Positions 9,800 to 18,917 of a stretch of DNA of 43,071 bases are shown here, piece after piece. Position numbers and translations under genes: made by a program. Position 1 is the stretch's first letter, and the number at the start of each line of letters is the position of its first letter. The stretch is from Paenibacillus sp. FSL R5-0490 (GTDB lineage: Bacteria > Bacillota > Bacilli > Bacillales > Cytobacillaceae): NCBI RefSeq assembly GCF_001956215.1, contig NZ_MRTQ01000033.1, positions 1 to 43,071 on the forward strand. The letters run 5' to 3'. The notes beneath the pieces are model-generated. The model saw nothing but the letters and a program-made list of their open reading frames with translations. It was not told where the DNA came from and did no database searches.

Positions 9800-9829
9800 A
9801 ATTGTTGTTTTCGCTTATTAATGTTGTCC

Positions 9830-9958
9830 GTTGATTTCCGCTCCAGGATGCTCGCTTTCCGCGGGGCGTGCGCTGAGCCTCCTCGACGCTACGCGTCTGC
9901 GGGGTCTCACCTGTCCCGCTACTCCCGCAGGAGTCTCGCACCTTCCGCTACAATCAAC
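9830..9958. repeat. 129-bp interspersed Bacillus repeat (MITE-like)
   Basis: The ends are GTTGATT and AATCAAC. The GC-rich interior contains GCTTTCCGCGGGGCG, CTGAGCCTCCTCG and CTCCCGCAGGAGTC. I recognise this from memory as a sequence found many times in Bacillus-group genomes. It has no coding capacity and interrupts a 21-bp tandem array. Confidence 0.75.
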
Positions 9959-10005
9959 TCAGTAAATTTAATACAAATAGCAACAAACTTCGCCTAAACA
10001 GCCAT

Positions 10006-10181
10006 CCGAAAATAAAAATGTGCTATCTGCAAGTAAAATCCAGTTATCCGAAAGTAAAAGCGGGCTATCAAGCAGTTCAACATCTATTAGGCAGCCATAG
10101 TAACAGCGCAGAAGTCTAACCGCACATAAAATTGAGCTATCCACACAGAAAAAAACTTATCCGCACATAAAAGAGGTGAAC
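10006..10181. repeat. Right part of the 21-bp tandem array
   Basis: About eight units with a 20-21-bp period begin at 10006, 10027, 10048 and 10069, and again at 10120, 10141 and 10161, with degenerate sequence between. The consensus is roughly CCGnAnATAAAAnnGnGCTAT. No ORF stays open through it. Confidence 0.7.
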
Positions 10182-10205
10182 TCAATAAAATTACCCTAAA
10201 ATCCA

Positions 10206-10238
10206 CAAAAAAGACAGTTTCCCAAGGAAGACTGCCTT
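10206..10238 (-). terminator. Terminator of the yhfW-like gene
   Basis: On the minus strand, an imperfect stem (AGACTG/CAGTCT-type core plus GGAA/TTCC) is followed by TTTTTT, directly after the stop codon at 10246. Confidence 0.7.
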
Positions 10239-10245
10239 CTTTTCT

Positions 10246-11772
10246 TTATTCTTCAACCTTTTTAAGCGGTTTGGCTGCCGGACCTTCCACAACGGTTCCA
10301 TCATAGGAAAAGCGGGAGCCGTGGCATGGGCAGTCCCAGGTGCGGTCGCCATGGTTCCATTCACATTCACATCCCATGTGAGTGCAGGTTGTATCCACAA
10401 GGTGAAGGCTGCCTTCAGGATCCCTGTATGCACCTGTCCGCTTGCCTTTAATCATCACGACGCCGCCTTCATCATTTGACAGATCTCCTGTTTCTTTTGG
10501 CACGAATTCAAGCTTGCCTTTGATCAGCTGTCCGGCAACATCTGTATTGGCTGCGATAAACTTTTTGATGCTTGGGTCAGCCTGAAATCTGGATGGCGTA
10601 AACAGTTCGGCATAAGGATTGTCTCTTTCCATAATCTGATCCTTTATCAGCATGGCAGCTGCTGTCCCGTTTGTCATACCCCATTTCCGGTAGCCTGTTG
10701 CGACAAAGATATTCTTCTGTTTGGACGTAATCGGGCCGATATAAGGGACCTTATCAAGTGTGTATAAATCCTGGGCAGACCATCGATAAGGATAATCGGT
10801 AATGCCAAGCACCTCTTCCGCAAAGACTTCCAGGGCGTCGTAGTGCTTCATCGTATCCGGCCCATGGCCTGTCTTGTGGCTGTCGCCGCTCACTAAAATA
10901 AGCTTGTCTCCGTTATAGGGTGTGTACCTGAGCGAGCGGGTCGGTGAATCGGCACTGTAATACATGCCTCCAGGGAAATCCTCTTTGATTTTTACGCCAA
11001 GTACATAAGATCTTTCCGGAGATAATCTGGAAAAATAAAACCCTTTCATATCCGCAAATGGGAAGTGGGAAGCCGCAATGACATATTTGCATTTCAGACG
11101 ATGGCCGTCTCTGGTTACGACATCAGGAAGACTGCCTTCTTCAATATCTGCTGCTGTGGTATTTTCATAAACAATTCCTCCCAAATCCACAAAGTCTTTA
11201 AGCAGCTTTTTCAAGTATTTAACCGGATGGAACTGGGCCTGATCAAACATGGAAAGCACGGCTGTCGTGTTGATGTTAAACGGAATGCTCTCCTTCATTC
11301 CGTGTGGGATTCCGAGTTTTTCATAGGCTTGCCGCTCTTTATCGACTTTTTGTGCATACTCTTCCGATACAGCGTAAATGATTGCTTCTTCATTACTGAA
11401 GTCGCATTCAATTTGTTTTTCAGTTACTGTGTTACGGACGAAATTCAGTGCATCAGCCGAAGCCTGATAATAGAGCTTGGCTTTTTCCACGCCAAAGTGG
11501 CTGATCAATTCATCATATATTAAGCCATGCTGTGCCGTCACTTTGGCTGTTGTATGGCCAGTGGTGCCGTTCAGGATATTGCCTGCTTCAACAATCGCCA
11601 CTTTAAAGCCTTCCTTGGCAAGAAGGTACCCTGCCGTTATCCCGGTAATGCCTCCGCCGACAATCGCAATGTCCGTATGAGCATCTTCTCTGAGCTTGTC
11701 AAAGACAGGAAGTTCCTCTTCCCTCCAATATGGCTCAGGATATTGGGGTGTGTTGTGGTTGGATGTCGTCAT
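10246..11772 (-). CDS. yhfW: FAD-dependent oxidoreductase with C-terminal Rieske domain (YhfW family)
   Basis: A 508-aa two-domain protein like B. subtilis YhfW. Residues ~34-400 are a DAO-type FAD-binding domain with dinucleotide fold DIAIVGGGITGITAGYLLA (GGGITG at 39-44) and HTTAKVTAQHG near the flavin. Residues ~420-508 are a Rieske [2Fe-2S] domain with ligands C463/H465 (CTH) and C481/H484 (CPCH). Electrons presumably pass between flavin and cluster; the substrate is unknown. The ATG follows AGGAGG. It is transcribed alone, divergently from the germination operon, with the terminator at its 3' end. Confidence 0.9.
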   Translation of the reverse strand: MTTSNHNTPQYPEPYWREEELPVFDKLREDAHTDIAIVGGGITGITAGYLLAKEGFKVAIVEAGNILNGTTGHTTAKVTAQHGLIYDELISHFGVEKAKLYYQASADALNFVRNTVTEKQIECDFSNEEAIIYAVSEEYAQKVDKERQAYEKLGIPHGMKESIPFNINTTAVLSMFDQAQFHPVKYLKKLLKDFVDLGGIVYENTTAADIEEGSLPDVVTRDGHRLKCKYVIAASHFPFADMKGFYFSRLSPERSYVLGVKIKEDFPGGMYYSADSPTRSLRYTPYNGDKLILVSGDSHKTGHGPDTMKHYDALEVFAEEVLGITDYPYRWSAQDLYTLDKVPYIGPITSKQKNIFVATGYRKWGMTNGTAAAMLIKDQIMERDNPYAELFTPSRFQADPSIKKFIAANTDVAGQLIKGKLEFVPKETGDLSNDEGGVVMIKGKRTGAYRDPEGSLHLVDTTCTHMGCECEWNHGDRTWDCPCHGSRFSYDGTVVEGPAAKPLKKVEE

Positions 11773-11979
11773 CTTTGTCCTCCTACTTTATATTCGTACA
11801 TAATTTTTCCTGTAAACCCTATTTCTATACAATTTCTCCTTCTCTAACCATACCCAAATAATTTTTAATTAATCAGGTGGATTGGTAAATTGGAACCTGG
11901 ACGGTTTTTTCTTTAATTCTGGATAAAATGGGCAGACCGAGAAAAGATATACAATATCCAATGTTAATGGGGTACAGTC

Positions 11980-12210
11980 ATGATTACATTTAGCTATCTG
12001 ACCATTTTTCTGCTCTTGGCTATATTGAGCACTATATTTGATATGAAAATATTTGATGATACGTTTTGGGAAGCTTTGAAGAATCTGCTGTTTTCAGAGA
12101 TTGCCACTGGAAGAATGATTATTATTTTTACTGTTTTGGTTGGGTTGGCCTCAAGTGCAGTGGCTGATTTCCGCCTTTTGAAAGCGAAGAAAAAGAAGCG
12201 GCTATCATAG
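11980..12210 (+). CDS. Small two-helix membrane protein, GerA-operon D-type
   Basis: A 76-aa protein with two hydrophobic segments (about residues 5-20 and 46-64) and a basic C-terminus KAKKKKRLS. It lies 42 bp upstream of the germination receptor B gene on the same strand. Small two-TM D proteins are encoded beside several GerA-type operons in Bacillus and modulate receptor function. Assignment here rests on size, topology and position, not on a recognised motif. The ribosome site is weak (ATGGGG). Confidence 0.65.
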   Translation: MITFSYLTIFLLLAILSTIFDMKIFDDTFWEALKNLLFSEIATGRMIIIFTVLVGLASSAVADFRLLKAKKKKRLS

Positions 12211-12252
12211 AAACGCTTGCTTAATTGACGTACACAAGGGATTGGTGATGGA

Positions 12253-13374
12253 ATGTTAAAAGAGAATATCTCTCTCAGCCAGCTGCTGACATTGATGATC
12301 AATTTCCTTTTAGGAAGCGCCATTGTTGTGGGAGTAGGCGGGGATGCCAGGAAAGATGCCTGGATTGCCATTGCTGCTTCGATTATGTTTGGGTTTGGGA
12401 TCATGCTATTCTACTATTTCCTAATCAGCAGGGTGCCCGGAAAAAATTTGTATGAGCTCATGGAAATTGGGTTTAAGAGACCAATTGCCATTATTTTTTC
12501 TAATCTATATGCAGTTTATTTTCTGTACCTTGCCAGCAGGGTGGTCCGGGATTTTGGCGAATTAATTGCGTCGGCCATTCTGCCGTCGACGCCAATTGAG
12601 ATCATTTCGCTGACCATCTGTCTTGCCATGGCCTATATTTTATATCTTGGTCTTGAAGTCCTTGGCAGAACTTCAGAAATTTTTACCCCATATTTATTCG
12701 GCTTTTTATTCCTGTTGACCATCCTTTTATTTGCAAGCGGGAATGCCAATTTATATGAAATAAAGCCCGTGCTCGGAGATGGGCTAAAGCCTGTTTTGAA
12801 GGCACTTTTTCCAACTTTAATCGTGTTTCCTTTTGGCGAGCTTATTGCATTTACACTTATCCTTCCGGTAGTAACCAACTTTAAATATTGCCTGCGTGTG
12901 TCAATGCTGGGAGTAGCAATTGCGGGTGCGCTTTTATTATTTGCGATGTTTTTAATGATTGTGACTCTTGGAGCTGATGCTTTGCAGCGTTCCAATTTTC
13001 CCATGCTCAGTTCAGCCCGCGAGGTCTCCATCGGTAATTTTATTGAAAGAATTGATGCGCTCGTTGTTTTTATCATGATGCTGGGGATTTTGGTAAAGGG
13101 GTCTGTGTTTATGTTTGCAGGATTGAAGGGCCTGGAATACACCTTCAGACTTCCATACCGGTATTTTTCCCTGCCTGTTGCCATGATTGTTTCAGCTTAT
13201 TCTGTATTGATATCAGTAAATTTCGGTGACCATTGGCAGGAGGGACTTGAGATGGTCCCGTATTTCCTGCATTTGCCGATGCAGTTCGGACTGCCTTCAC
13301 TTCTATTATTCGCAGTTTTATGGAAGAGGCGAAAGAAAAAGTCTAAACCCGGCACGAAGGGGATGAAGTTTTGA
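12253..13374 (+). CDS. Spore germination receptor subunit B (GerAB family permease)
   Basis: A 373-aa inner spore membrane protein with about ten hydrophobic segments, of the GerAB/APC-permease superfamily, which binds the small-molecule germinant. Family features seen are the N-terminal ISLSQLLTLMINFLLGSAI and the following glycine-rich GVGGDARKDAWIA. It overlaps the next gene by 4 nt (TTGA), suggesting translational coupling. Expression is expected in the forespore under sigma-G, but I found no clear promoter. Which germinant it senses cannot be read from sequence. Confidence 0.9.
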   Translation: MLKENISLSQLLTLMINFLLGSAIVVGVGGDARKDAWIAIAASIMFGFGIMLFYYFLISRVPGKNLYELMEIGFKRPIAIIFSNLYAVYFLYLASRVVRDFGELIASAILPSTPIEIISLTICLAMAYILYLGLEVLGRTSEIFTPYLFGFLFLLTILLFASGNANLYEIKPVLGDGLKPVLKALFPTLIVFPFGELIAFTLILPVVTNFKYCLRVSMLGVAIAGALLLFAMFLMIVTLGADALQRSNFPMLSSAREVSIGNFIERIDALVVFIMMLGILVKGSVFMFAGLKGLEYTFRLPYRYFSLPVAMIVSAYSVLISVNFGDHWQEGLEMVPYFLHLPMQFGLPSLLLFAVLWKRRKKKSKPGTKGMKF

Positions 13375-14960
13375 GTATTCTTAAATCACTTTTAAAAATG
13401 CGCAAAAAAAAGGAATACACTGTACAAATTGAGGAAACCGCAGACCAGGGTCCGGATCTTAAAAGCATGAAGCTGGAACAGTTGAAGAAAAAAATAAACG
13501 CAGAGTTTGGGAGCACGATTGATTTAAGCATGGATGAGCTGAAAACAGAAGGCAAAGATGCGCTGCTTATCTATCTTACTACTATGATTGATACTAAATT
13601 GCTAAAGGAAACGATTCTGCAATCCATCAGCGGGAAAGAGGATGGTTTTAAATTAACAACAGAGGATGATTTAAAGTCTTTATGCAAGGAGAAATTCGGA
13701 GGTGACGGCTATAAGCTGGTGGGGTCATTCGATGAGATTATTACCTCTCTGCTTTATGGAAACATCATCATTTTATTTAAAGATATGGAAAAGGCGCTTT
13801 CCCTTTCCATGAGTATCGGCGAAGACCGGTCCATATCAGAGCCAAGCACTCAGACGGTCATACGGGGGCCTAAGGATGGGTTCGTGGAGTCGATCACAAC
13901 AAATGTGAGCCTTCTGAGAAGAAGAATAAAAAACAGAAACCTCCGTTTTGAAAAATTCATCATTGGTTCTGAGACGAACACTACTGTATACATCGGGTAT
14001 ATGGAAGGCACGGCGAATGAAAAAATCGTTGGAGAGGTTCGCAAAAGGCTTGGCGGGATAAAGGTGAATGCCATACTTGAATCCGGAAATATTGAAGAGC
14101 TGATTGCAGATAAATCTGCGACACCTTTTCCGCTGGCTTTGAACAGTGAGAGGCCTGATGCAGTGGCATCCAATTTGCTTGAAGGGAAAATTGCCATCCT
14201 TGTGGATGGCACACCTTTTGTGCTGGTGGTTCCGGCTGTACTGGTCGATTTCTTTTCCATTGCAGAAGATTATTATCAAAACTTCATGATGGGAAGCTTC
14301 TTAAGAATAATCCGGTATTTATCCTTTATGATTGCTTTGATTACGCCTTCCTTATATGTCGGGATTTTAACCTTTCATCATGAGCTTCTGCCCACGCCCC
14401 TTCTTCTCGGGATTATTGCCCAGCGGGAAGGAGTGCCGTTCCCGGCAGTGATTGAAGTGATATTGATGGAAGTTACCTTTGAGATTCTGAGGGAAGCCGG
14501 TGTCCGGATGCCGCGGGCTGTTGGGCAGACTGTTTCCATTGTAGGGGCTCTTGTGATTGGACAGGCTGCAGCAGAGGCAGGGATTATATCGAATATTATG
14601 GTCATCATTGTCGCTATTACAGCCATCGCCAATTTTGTATCGCCCACTTATAGTTTTGCTGCAGCAGCAAGGCTGTTAAGGTTTCTCTTAATTATTGTGT
14701 CGGCCATACTGGGCTTGTATGGCGTCCTGATTGTACTTGTTTTTATTGTGGCCCATTTGAGCTCTCTCAGGTCTTTTGGCATTCCATATCTTTCTCCGGT
14801 GGCCCCGTTTATCATTGAGCAGCAGAAGGATGTATTTTTCCGATTCCCGATCTGGAGCATGAGGAAGAGGCCGGCTTATTTAAAGACGCAGAATCCGGAA
14901 AAGTTTCCAAAGACAGGGTCGCCTTCTCCTCCTCCAATGAAAGGAGATCAGCCCAATTGA
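13371..14960 (+). CDS. Spore germination receptor subunit A (GerAA family)
   Basis: A 529-aa protein with a hydrophilic N-terminal ~290 residues and a C-terminal membrane domain of several helices, then a cytoplasmic Pro-rich tail (SPSPPPMKGDQP). Recognisable GerA-family segments are SIGEDRSISEPSTQTVIRGP, RGPKDGFVESITTNVSLLRR and the MRMPRA-like VRMPRAVGQTVSIVGALVIG. The start is TTG 13371 overlapping the B-gene stop, after GAAGGGGATG. A subunits are thought to form the oligomeric ion channel of the receptor. Confidence 0.92.
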   Translation: MSILKSLLKMRKKKEYTVQIEETADQGPDLKSMKLEQLKKKINAEFGSTIDLSMDELKTEGKDALLIYLTTMIDTKLLKETILQSISGKEDGFKLTTEDDLKSLCKEKFGGDGYKLVGSFDEIITSLLYGNIIILFKDMEKALSLSMSIGEDRSISEPSTQTVIRGPKDGFVESITTNVSLLRRRIKNRNLRFEKFIIGSETNTTVYIGYMEGTANEKIVGEVRKRLGGIKVNAILESGNIEELIADKSATPFPLALNSERPDAVASNLLEGKIAILVDGTPFVLVVPAVLVDFFSIAEDYYQNFMMGSFLRIIRYLSFMIALITPSLYVGILTFHHELLPTPLLLGIIAQREGVPFPAVIEVILMEVTFEILREAGVRMPRAVGQTVSIVGALVIGQAAAEAGIISNIMVIIVAITAIANFVSPTYSFAAAARLLRFLLIIVSAILGLYGVLIVLVFIVAHLSSLRSFGIPYLSPVAPFIIEQQKDVFFRFPIWSMRKRPAYLKTQNPEKFPKTGSPSPPPMKGDQPN

Positions 14961-16150
14961 AAAATTTTGGTGTAATGTCCGCCATTTTATTAGCGGCAAT
15001 ACTGCTGTCCGGATGCTGGGATCAGAGAGAACTGGGTGAAATTACTGTTGTGACAGGAATGGCTGTCGATAAGGGAGAAAACGATAAGTATATTCTGACT
15101 GTGGAAGGCATTAATGCAACTGAATTGAATAACCGTACCGCCAGCGGTTTTGCTCCATCCATTGTTTACTCTGCGGAAGGGAATTCTCTGGCAGAGCTGA
15201 CCTATAGAGTGAATGAAGGGATGTCCAGACATCTGATTTATTCACACATGCGCACACTGATTATCGGAGAGGAGCTTGCAAAAGAGGGAATTATTGACTT
15301 CATTGATTTTCTGGAAAGAAACCGGGAAATCCGTGATGATTTTAATATATTGATTGCAAGGGAAGCTAAAGGTTCCGATATTCTAAAAGTGACGTATCAA
15401 TTTCAGAAATCTACTTCATTAAAATTGCACACTCAGCTGGACACGATGATGAAGGATTGGGGTGGAGACCCGGGAGTGAGGATGAATGACGTCATAACAG
15501 CCTGGACTGCTCCGGGCCGTCAGCCTGTTATGGCCGCTGTCAGAATCAAGGGTGACCCGGATGCTGGCTCAAGTGTGGAGAATATGATGAAGGTCACCCC
15601 TGATGCGCTTGTTGTCCTGGACTCTTTGGCTATATTCAAAGGTGATAAGCTGGAAGGATTTCTGACACTGGAGGATTCAAGAAATTACTTATGGATTCAG
15701 AATAAAATCAATAAAACATCCATTACCGTAAAATGCAGCGAAAGTCAGTATATGGGGCTTAGAGTATATGATACAAGGACAAAAATCAAAGGGGAACTCG
15801 AACATGGAAAAGCAAGACTTAATTTAAAAATCAGAGCAGAGGCATATATTGACGGGACTCACTGCAACGATCAGTTTGATAAGGCGAAGACATATGAAGA
15901 AAATGGTGAAATTGCCCAAAAACAGATTAATGCTATGGTTAAAAAAACGATTGAGAAGGTTCAGCAGGAATATGGCACCGATATTTTTGGTTTTGGCGAG
16001 GTTGTGCTGAGGCAGGATTATCAGGATTTTAAAAAGGTCCTGAAGAACTGGGATGAAAAATTTGCTGATGCGGATATAGATGTAGACACAACATTAATCA
16101 TTCGGCGGACGGGCATCAGGACTAAAAGCTTTCTGAAGGAAGTCAAGTAG
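14957..16150 (+). CDS. Spore germination receptor subunit C lipoprotein (Ger(x)C family)
   Basis: A 397-aa lipoprotein. A signal sequence with lipobox LLSGC (Cys20) is followed by WDQRELGEITVVTGMAVDKG, typical of GerAC proteins. The start is TTG 14957, overlapping the A-gene stop as TTGA, with AAGGAGATC upstream. It completes a D-B-A-C operon; the best-known gerA order is A-B-C. The mature protein should sit on the outer face of the inner spore membrane with A and B. Confidence 0.92.
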   Translation: MKNFGVMSAILLAAILLSGCWDQRELGEITVVTGMAVDKGENDKYILTVEGINATELNNRTASGFAPSIVYSAEGNSLAELTYRVNEGMSRHLIYSHMRTLIIGEELAKEGIIDFIDFLERNREIRDDFNILIAREAKGSDILKVTYQFQKSTSLKLHTQLDTMMKDWGGDPGVRMNDVITAWTAPGRQPVMAAVRIKGDPDAGSSVENMMKVTPDALVVLDSLAIFKGDKLEGFLTLEDSRNYLWIQNKINKTSITVKCSESQYMGLRVYDTRTKIKGELEHGKARLNLKIRAEAYIDGTHCNDQFDKAKTYEENGEIAQKQINAMVKKTIEKVQQEYGTDIFGFGEVVLRQDYQDFKKVLKNWDEKFADADIDVDTTLIIRRTGIRTKSFLKEVK

Positions 16151-16170
16151 AATAGAGATCCTTTCATTCA

Positions 16171-16199
16171 TTGACGCATAAAAGCTGTATTGATATAAT
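16171..16199 (+). promoter_or_regulatory. Sigma-A promoter of the PLP enzyme gene
   Basis: TTGACG (16171-16176), 17-nt spacer, TATAAT (16194-16199): 11 of 12 consensus bases. The predicted start is near 16206. Confidence 0.75.
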
Positions 16200-16229
16200 T
16201 TTTTATATATTCAGCTAATTATCATTAAG

Positions 16230-16260
16230 GTCTGGGCATGTTTCCAGACTTATTTCTTTT
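16230..16260 (+). terminator. Leader hairpin with T-rich tail
   Basis: GTCTGG-gcatgttt-CCAGAC is followed by TTATTTCTTTT. It lies after the sigma-A promoter and before the ribosome site, so it could terminate readthrough from the ger operon or act as an mRNA leader stem. It is weak as a terminator. Confidence 0.4.
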
Positions 16261-16276
16261 AAAGGGGAAAGGCCAT

Positions 16277-17410
16277 ATGAATTTCGAGACTTCTGTTCTG
16301 CATAGAAAAAATAGCGGCAATCGCACTATTAAAAGTAAAGTCACACCCATCTATCAGACCTCCGCTTTCGCTTTCAGCGATCTTGAAGAGCTGGAGGGGT
16401 TTTATCAGGGTAACGGCAACTATCTTTATTCCCGGGTCGGAAATCCGAATACAGATGAGCTTGGTGAGTTAATTGCCGGCCTTGAAGGAGCGCCGGCCGG
16501 GACAGCTGCCTCCTCCGGTTTATCTGCCATCCTCTCGGGAGTACTTGCTGTGGTCAAAAGCGGCGACCATATTGTGGCAGCTGATGACCTGTACGGAGGC
16601 AGCTTCCATTTAATCAAGGAAGAGCTGACACAGCTCGGTATAGAAGTAACCTTTGTGCCATTTTCTGATGCTCAACAGGTGGAGGGAGCCATTAAGGAGA
16701 ATACAAAACTTCTATACTCAGAAAGCATCACAAATCCTTTATTGAGAGTGGAAAACCTTGAAGAAGTCGTCCGCCTGGCGAAGAAGCATCATCTTGTTAC
16801 CCTGATTGATAATACATTTGCCACTCCGTATCATTGCCAGCCCTATTTGAAAGGCATTGATCTAGTCGTCCACAGTGCAACCAAATACATAGGCGGACAC
16901 AGTGATATCACCGCAGGTGTCCTCGCTGGAGATGAAGAACTGGTTGGAAAAGCGCGCGGCAAAATTGTAAACCTCGGGGCAAATCTGAGTCCGTTTGAAG
17001 CCTGGCTGACCTGCAGGGGAGCGAAAACGCTGGCTCTCAGAATGAAGCAGCAGTCAGCCAATGCCAGAAGAGCGGCAATCGCATTAGAACAAAATCAGGA
17101 AGTAAAAAAGGTCTATTATCCTTTTCAGCACGGTGAAGAAGGGTTCGGCGCCATCGTCACGATTGAATTGTCTGAGAGTGCTAATGTGAATAAATTTTTC
17201 AAAGAGCTTGGATGGATAAAAATTGTGCCGACACTTGCGGGTGTTGAAACGTCCGTATCCCATCCTCTGACAACATCCCACCGGGCATTGCCTCCTGAAG
17301 TGTGCAGGGAGCTCGGCATTACTAAGCAGGTGGTAAGGATATCCATTGGCATTGAACATGCGGATGATATTATTGCACAGCTGAATGAGGCTGTTAATCG
17401 GAGTCTGTGA
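16277..17410 (+). CDS. Cys/Met metabolism PLP-dependent enzyme (cystathionine lyase/synthase family)
   Basis: A cytoplasmic fold-type I PLP enzyme of the trans-sulfuration family, 377 aa. The start ATG 16277 lies 9 nt after AAAGGGG; the longer in-frame start at 16238 lies inside a hairpin. The Schiff-base lysine is Lys203 in HSATKYIGGHSD. YSRVGNPNTDELG and LIDNTFATPY carry the phosphate and pyridine contacts. Sequence alone does not separate cystathionine gamma-synthase, beta- or gamma-lyase, or methionine gamma-lyase. There is no S-box or T-box leader. The convergent neighbour's stop is only 5 nt away. Confidence 0.88.
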   Translation: MNFETSVLHRKNSGNRTIKSKVTPIYQTSAFAFSDLEELEGFYQGNGNYLYSRVGNPNTDELGELIAGLEGAPAGTAASSGLSAILSGVLAVVKSGDHIVAADDLYGGSFHLIKEELTQLGIEVTFVPFSDAQQVEGAIKENTKLLYSESITNPLLRVENLEEVVRLAKKHHLVTLIDNTFATPYHCQPYLKGIDLVVHSATKYIGGHSDITAGVLAGDEELVGKARGKIVNLGANLSPFEAWLTCRGAKTLALRMKQQSANARRAAIALEQNQEVKKVYYPFQHGEEGFGAIVTIELSESANVNKFFKELGWIKIVPTLAGVETSVSHPLTTSHRALPPEVCRELGITKQVVRISIGIEHADDIIAQLNEAVNRSL

Positions 17411-17415
17411 GGATC

Positions 17416-17901
17416 TTAGACGCTCTCGAGCTGGTCAAACAGCCAAAACTTCAATAAAACCAAAAAGATAACAGTTAAGATGAAGTTTTTCAGACTGAAT
17501 GTCAACTTGCCATCCCTGGGCAAAACAATGCCCAATGAAACCAAGTACCAGAACCACTTCTTATTGGTCAGCCTATTTGGATTGGAGAAATGCCCCTGCT
17601 GTTTCTTTTTATTTTCATGACGGGCCCAGAGAAGTACAACGATGATATCAAGACAAGAGCCGATGGAAATGGCTGTGATCATAAACGTATTGGATGGCTG
17701 CCATTTCTCTTCGTTCTCAGCTGCCTTCTTTTCCTGATTGTGCTTTTGAATCTGGAGTTCTTTGGAGAAAGCAGAAGAAATTTCTGAAGGCTGTTGAAAA
17801 GCGGGTTTGAATGAGACAGCCGCAAAAATTAAACTGCCTAATAACGCAATATAAACGATAAAAAACATTAAAGCCTGATTGCTGGAACGGTTCTTTTGCA
17901 T
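17416..17901 (-). CDS. Hypothetical membrane protein, three predicted helices
   Basis: A 161-aa protein; the ATG follows GGGAGG (minus strand). Hydrophobic segments lie near residues 10-30, 72-92 and 137-154, with a charged Lys/Glu/Gln stretch between the first two. I do not recognise the family. It is transcribed alone, convergent with the PLP enzyme gene and divergent from the fpg-like gene. Confidence 0.7.
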   Translation of the reverse strand: MQKNRSSNQALMFFIVYIALLGSLIFAAVSFKPAFQQPSEISSAFSKELQIQKHNQEKKAAENEEKWQPSNTFMITAISIGSCLDIIVVLLWARHENKKKQQGHFSNPNRLTNKKWFWYLVSLGIVLPRDGKLTFSLKNFILTVIFLVLLKFWLFDQLESV

Positions 17902-18073
17902 ATGGAAAAACCTCCCTTAATCATCATCGTAACATTTCTAACATCAAAATATTGAAAACTATTGTTGCGAAACGTTGAACAAACGAAAAAAATTGATTGT
18001 ACAGTTTTCAGGAATGAAGTGAATCCTTCCATTAAATACTAAGGTAACAGTATTTTAGGAAGGAGCTGACACC

Positions 18074-18883
18074 ATGCCTGAGCTTCCGGAAATGGAAACC
18101 TACAGAAGGCTGTTAACGGAGAAACTGGTCCGTAACGTCATTACTGATGTAGAGGTGAACCGCGAAAAATCAATAAATGTGCAGCCTGCCCAATTCGAAA
18201 GTCAGCTGATTAATGTGCAAATAACGGAAATCCAAAGAAGGGCCAAGCACCTGATTTTCAAGCTGAGCTCCGGGAAAAACCTGCTGCTGCACCTTATGCT
18301 TGGGGGCTGGATGTATATCGGCAGCGAAGCGGACAATCCTGACCGAACCAAACAGGTTATTATTTCTTTTGGTGATAAAAAGCTTTATTTTATTGGATTA
18401 AGACTTGGCTATCTGCATTTGCTGACAGATGCAGAGTTGGATAAGGAGCTTTCCCATCTGGGACCGGAGCCTCTGGATCACACATTGGGATTTCCGGCCT
18501 TCCGGGAACTGATCGGAAGCAGAAGAGGAATGCTGAAAACGACATTTGTCAATCAGAAGTTTCTCTCCGGAATCGGCAACTGCTACAGCGATGAAATCTG
18601 TTTTGAGGCTGGACTGCTGCCAATGAAAAAAGCGCATGAATTGGATGAGGATGAAATAAAAATCCTGTATCAGTCCATGAAGGGCGTATTAACCCGTGCC
18701 ATTCAGTTTGGGGGGTATATGGAAGAGGTCTTATTTAAAGGAGATGCCAAAACCGGGGGGTATAATGAGCAGTGCAGGGTCTATGACAGAGAAGGAGAAC
18801 CATGCCTCCGCTGCAGCAGCCCTATAGTGAAAGAAGAAATATCTTCACGAAAAACGTTCTATTGTGCAAACTGTCAAAGCTAG
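18074..18883 (+). CDS. Fpg/Nei family DNA glycosylase/AP lyase
   Basis: A 269-aa base-excision repair enzyme that removes oxidised bases and cuts the abasic site. The catalytic N-terminus PELPEMETYR is intact, with Pro at position 2 after Met removal and Glu3. The helix-two-turn-helix region contains FLSGIGNCYSDEICFEAGL. The C-terminal zinc finger has C244/C247 and C264/C267 with the usual 16-residue gap. It is not in a polA/coaE context, so it may be a second Fpg-like paralogue rather than housekeeping mutM. The start follows AGGAGCTGACACC. Confidence 0.88.
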   Translation: MPELPEMETYRRLLTEKLVRNVITDVEVNREKSINVQPAQFESQLINVQITEIQRRAKHLIFKLSSGKNLLLHLMLGGWMYIGSEADNPDRTKQVIISFGDKKLYFIGLRLGYLHLLTDAELDKELSHLGPEPLDHTLGFPAFRELIGSRRGMLKTTFVNQKFLSGIGNCYSDEICFEAGLLPMKKAHELDEDEIKILYQSMKGVLTRAIQFGGYMEEVLFKGDAKTGGYNEQCRVYDREGEPCLRCSSPIVKEEISSRKTFYCANCQS

Positions 18884-18884
18884 A

Positions 18885-18915
18885 AAAGAGGCTGCCAATT
18901 CCGGCAGCCTCTTTT
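18885..18915. terminator. Bidirectional terminator, fpg-like gene and the 47-aa gene
   Basis: A perfect 12-bp stem (18885-18896 with 18903-18914) with a 6-nt loop has T-runs on both strands, between convergent genes. Confidence 0.9.
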
Positions 18916-18917
18916 CA

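Noticed and set aside
9510..9941. 143-aa minus-strand ORF
   Set aside because: It crosses the 44-aa gene, its terminator and an interspersed repeat; chance opening.
16200..16276. S-box or T-box leader of the PLP gene
   Set aside because: The leader is only about 70 nt and lacks their conserved elements.
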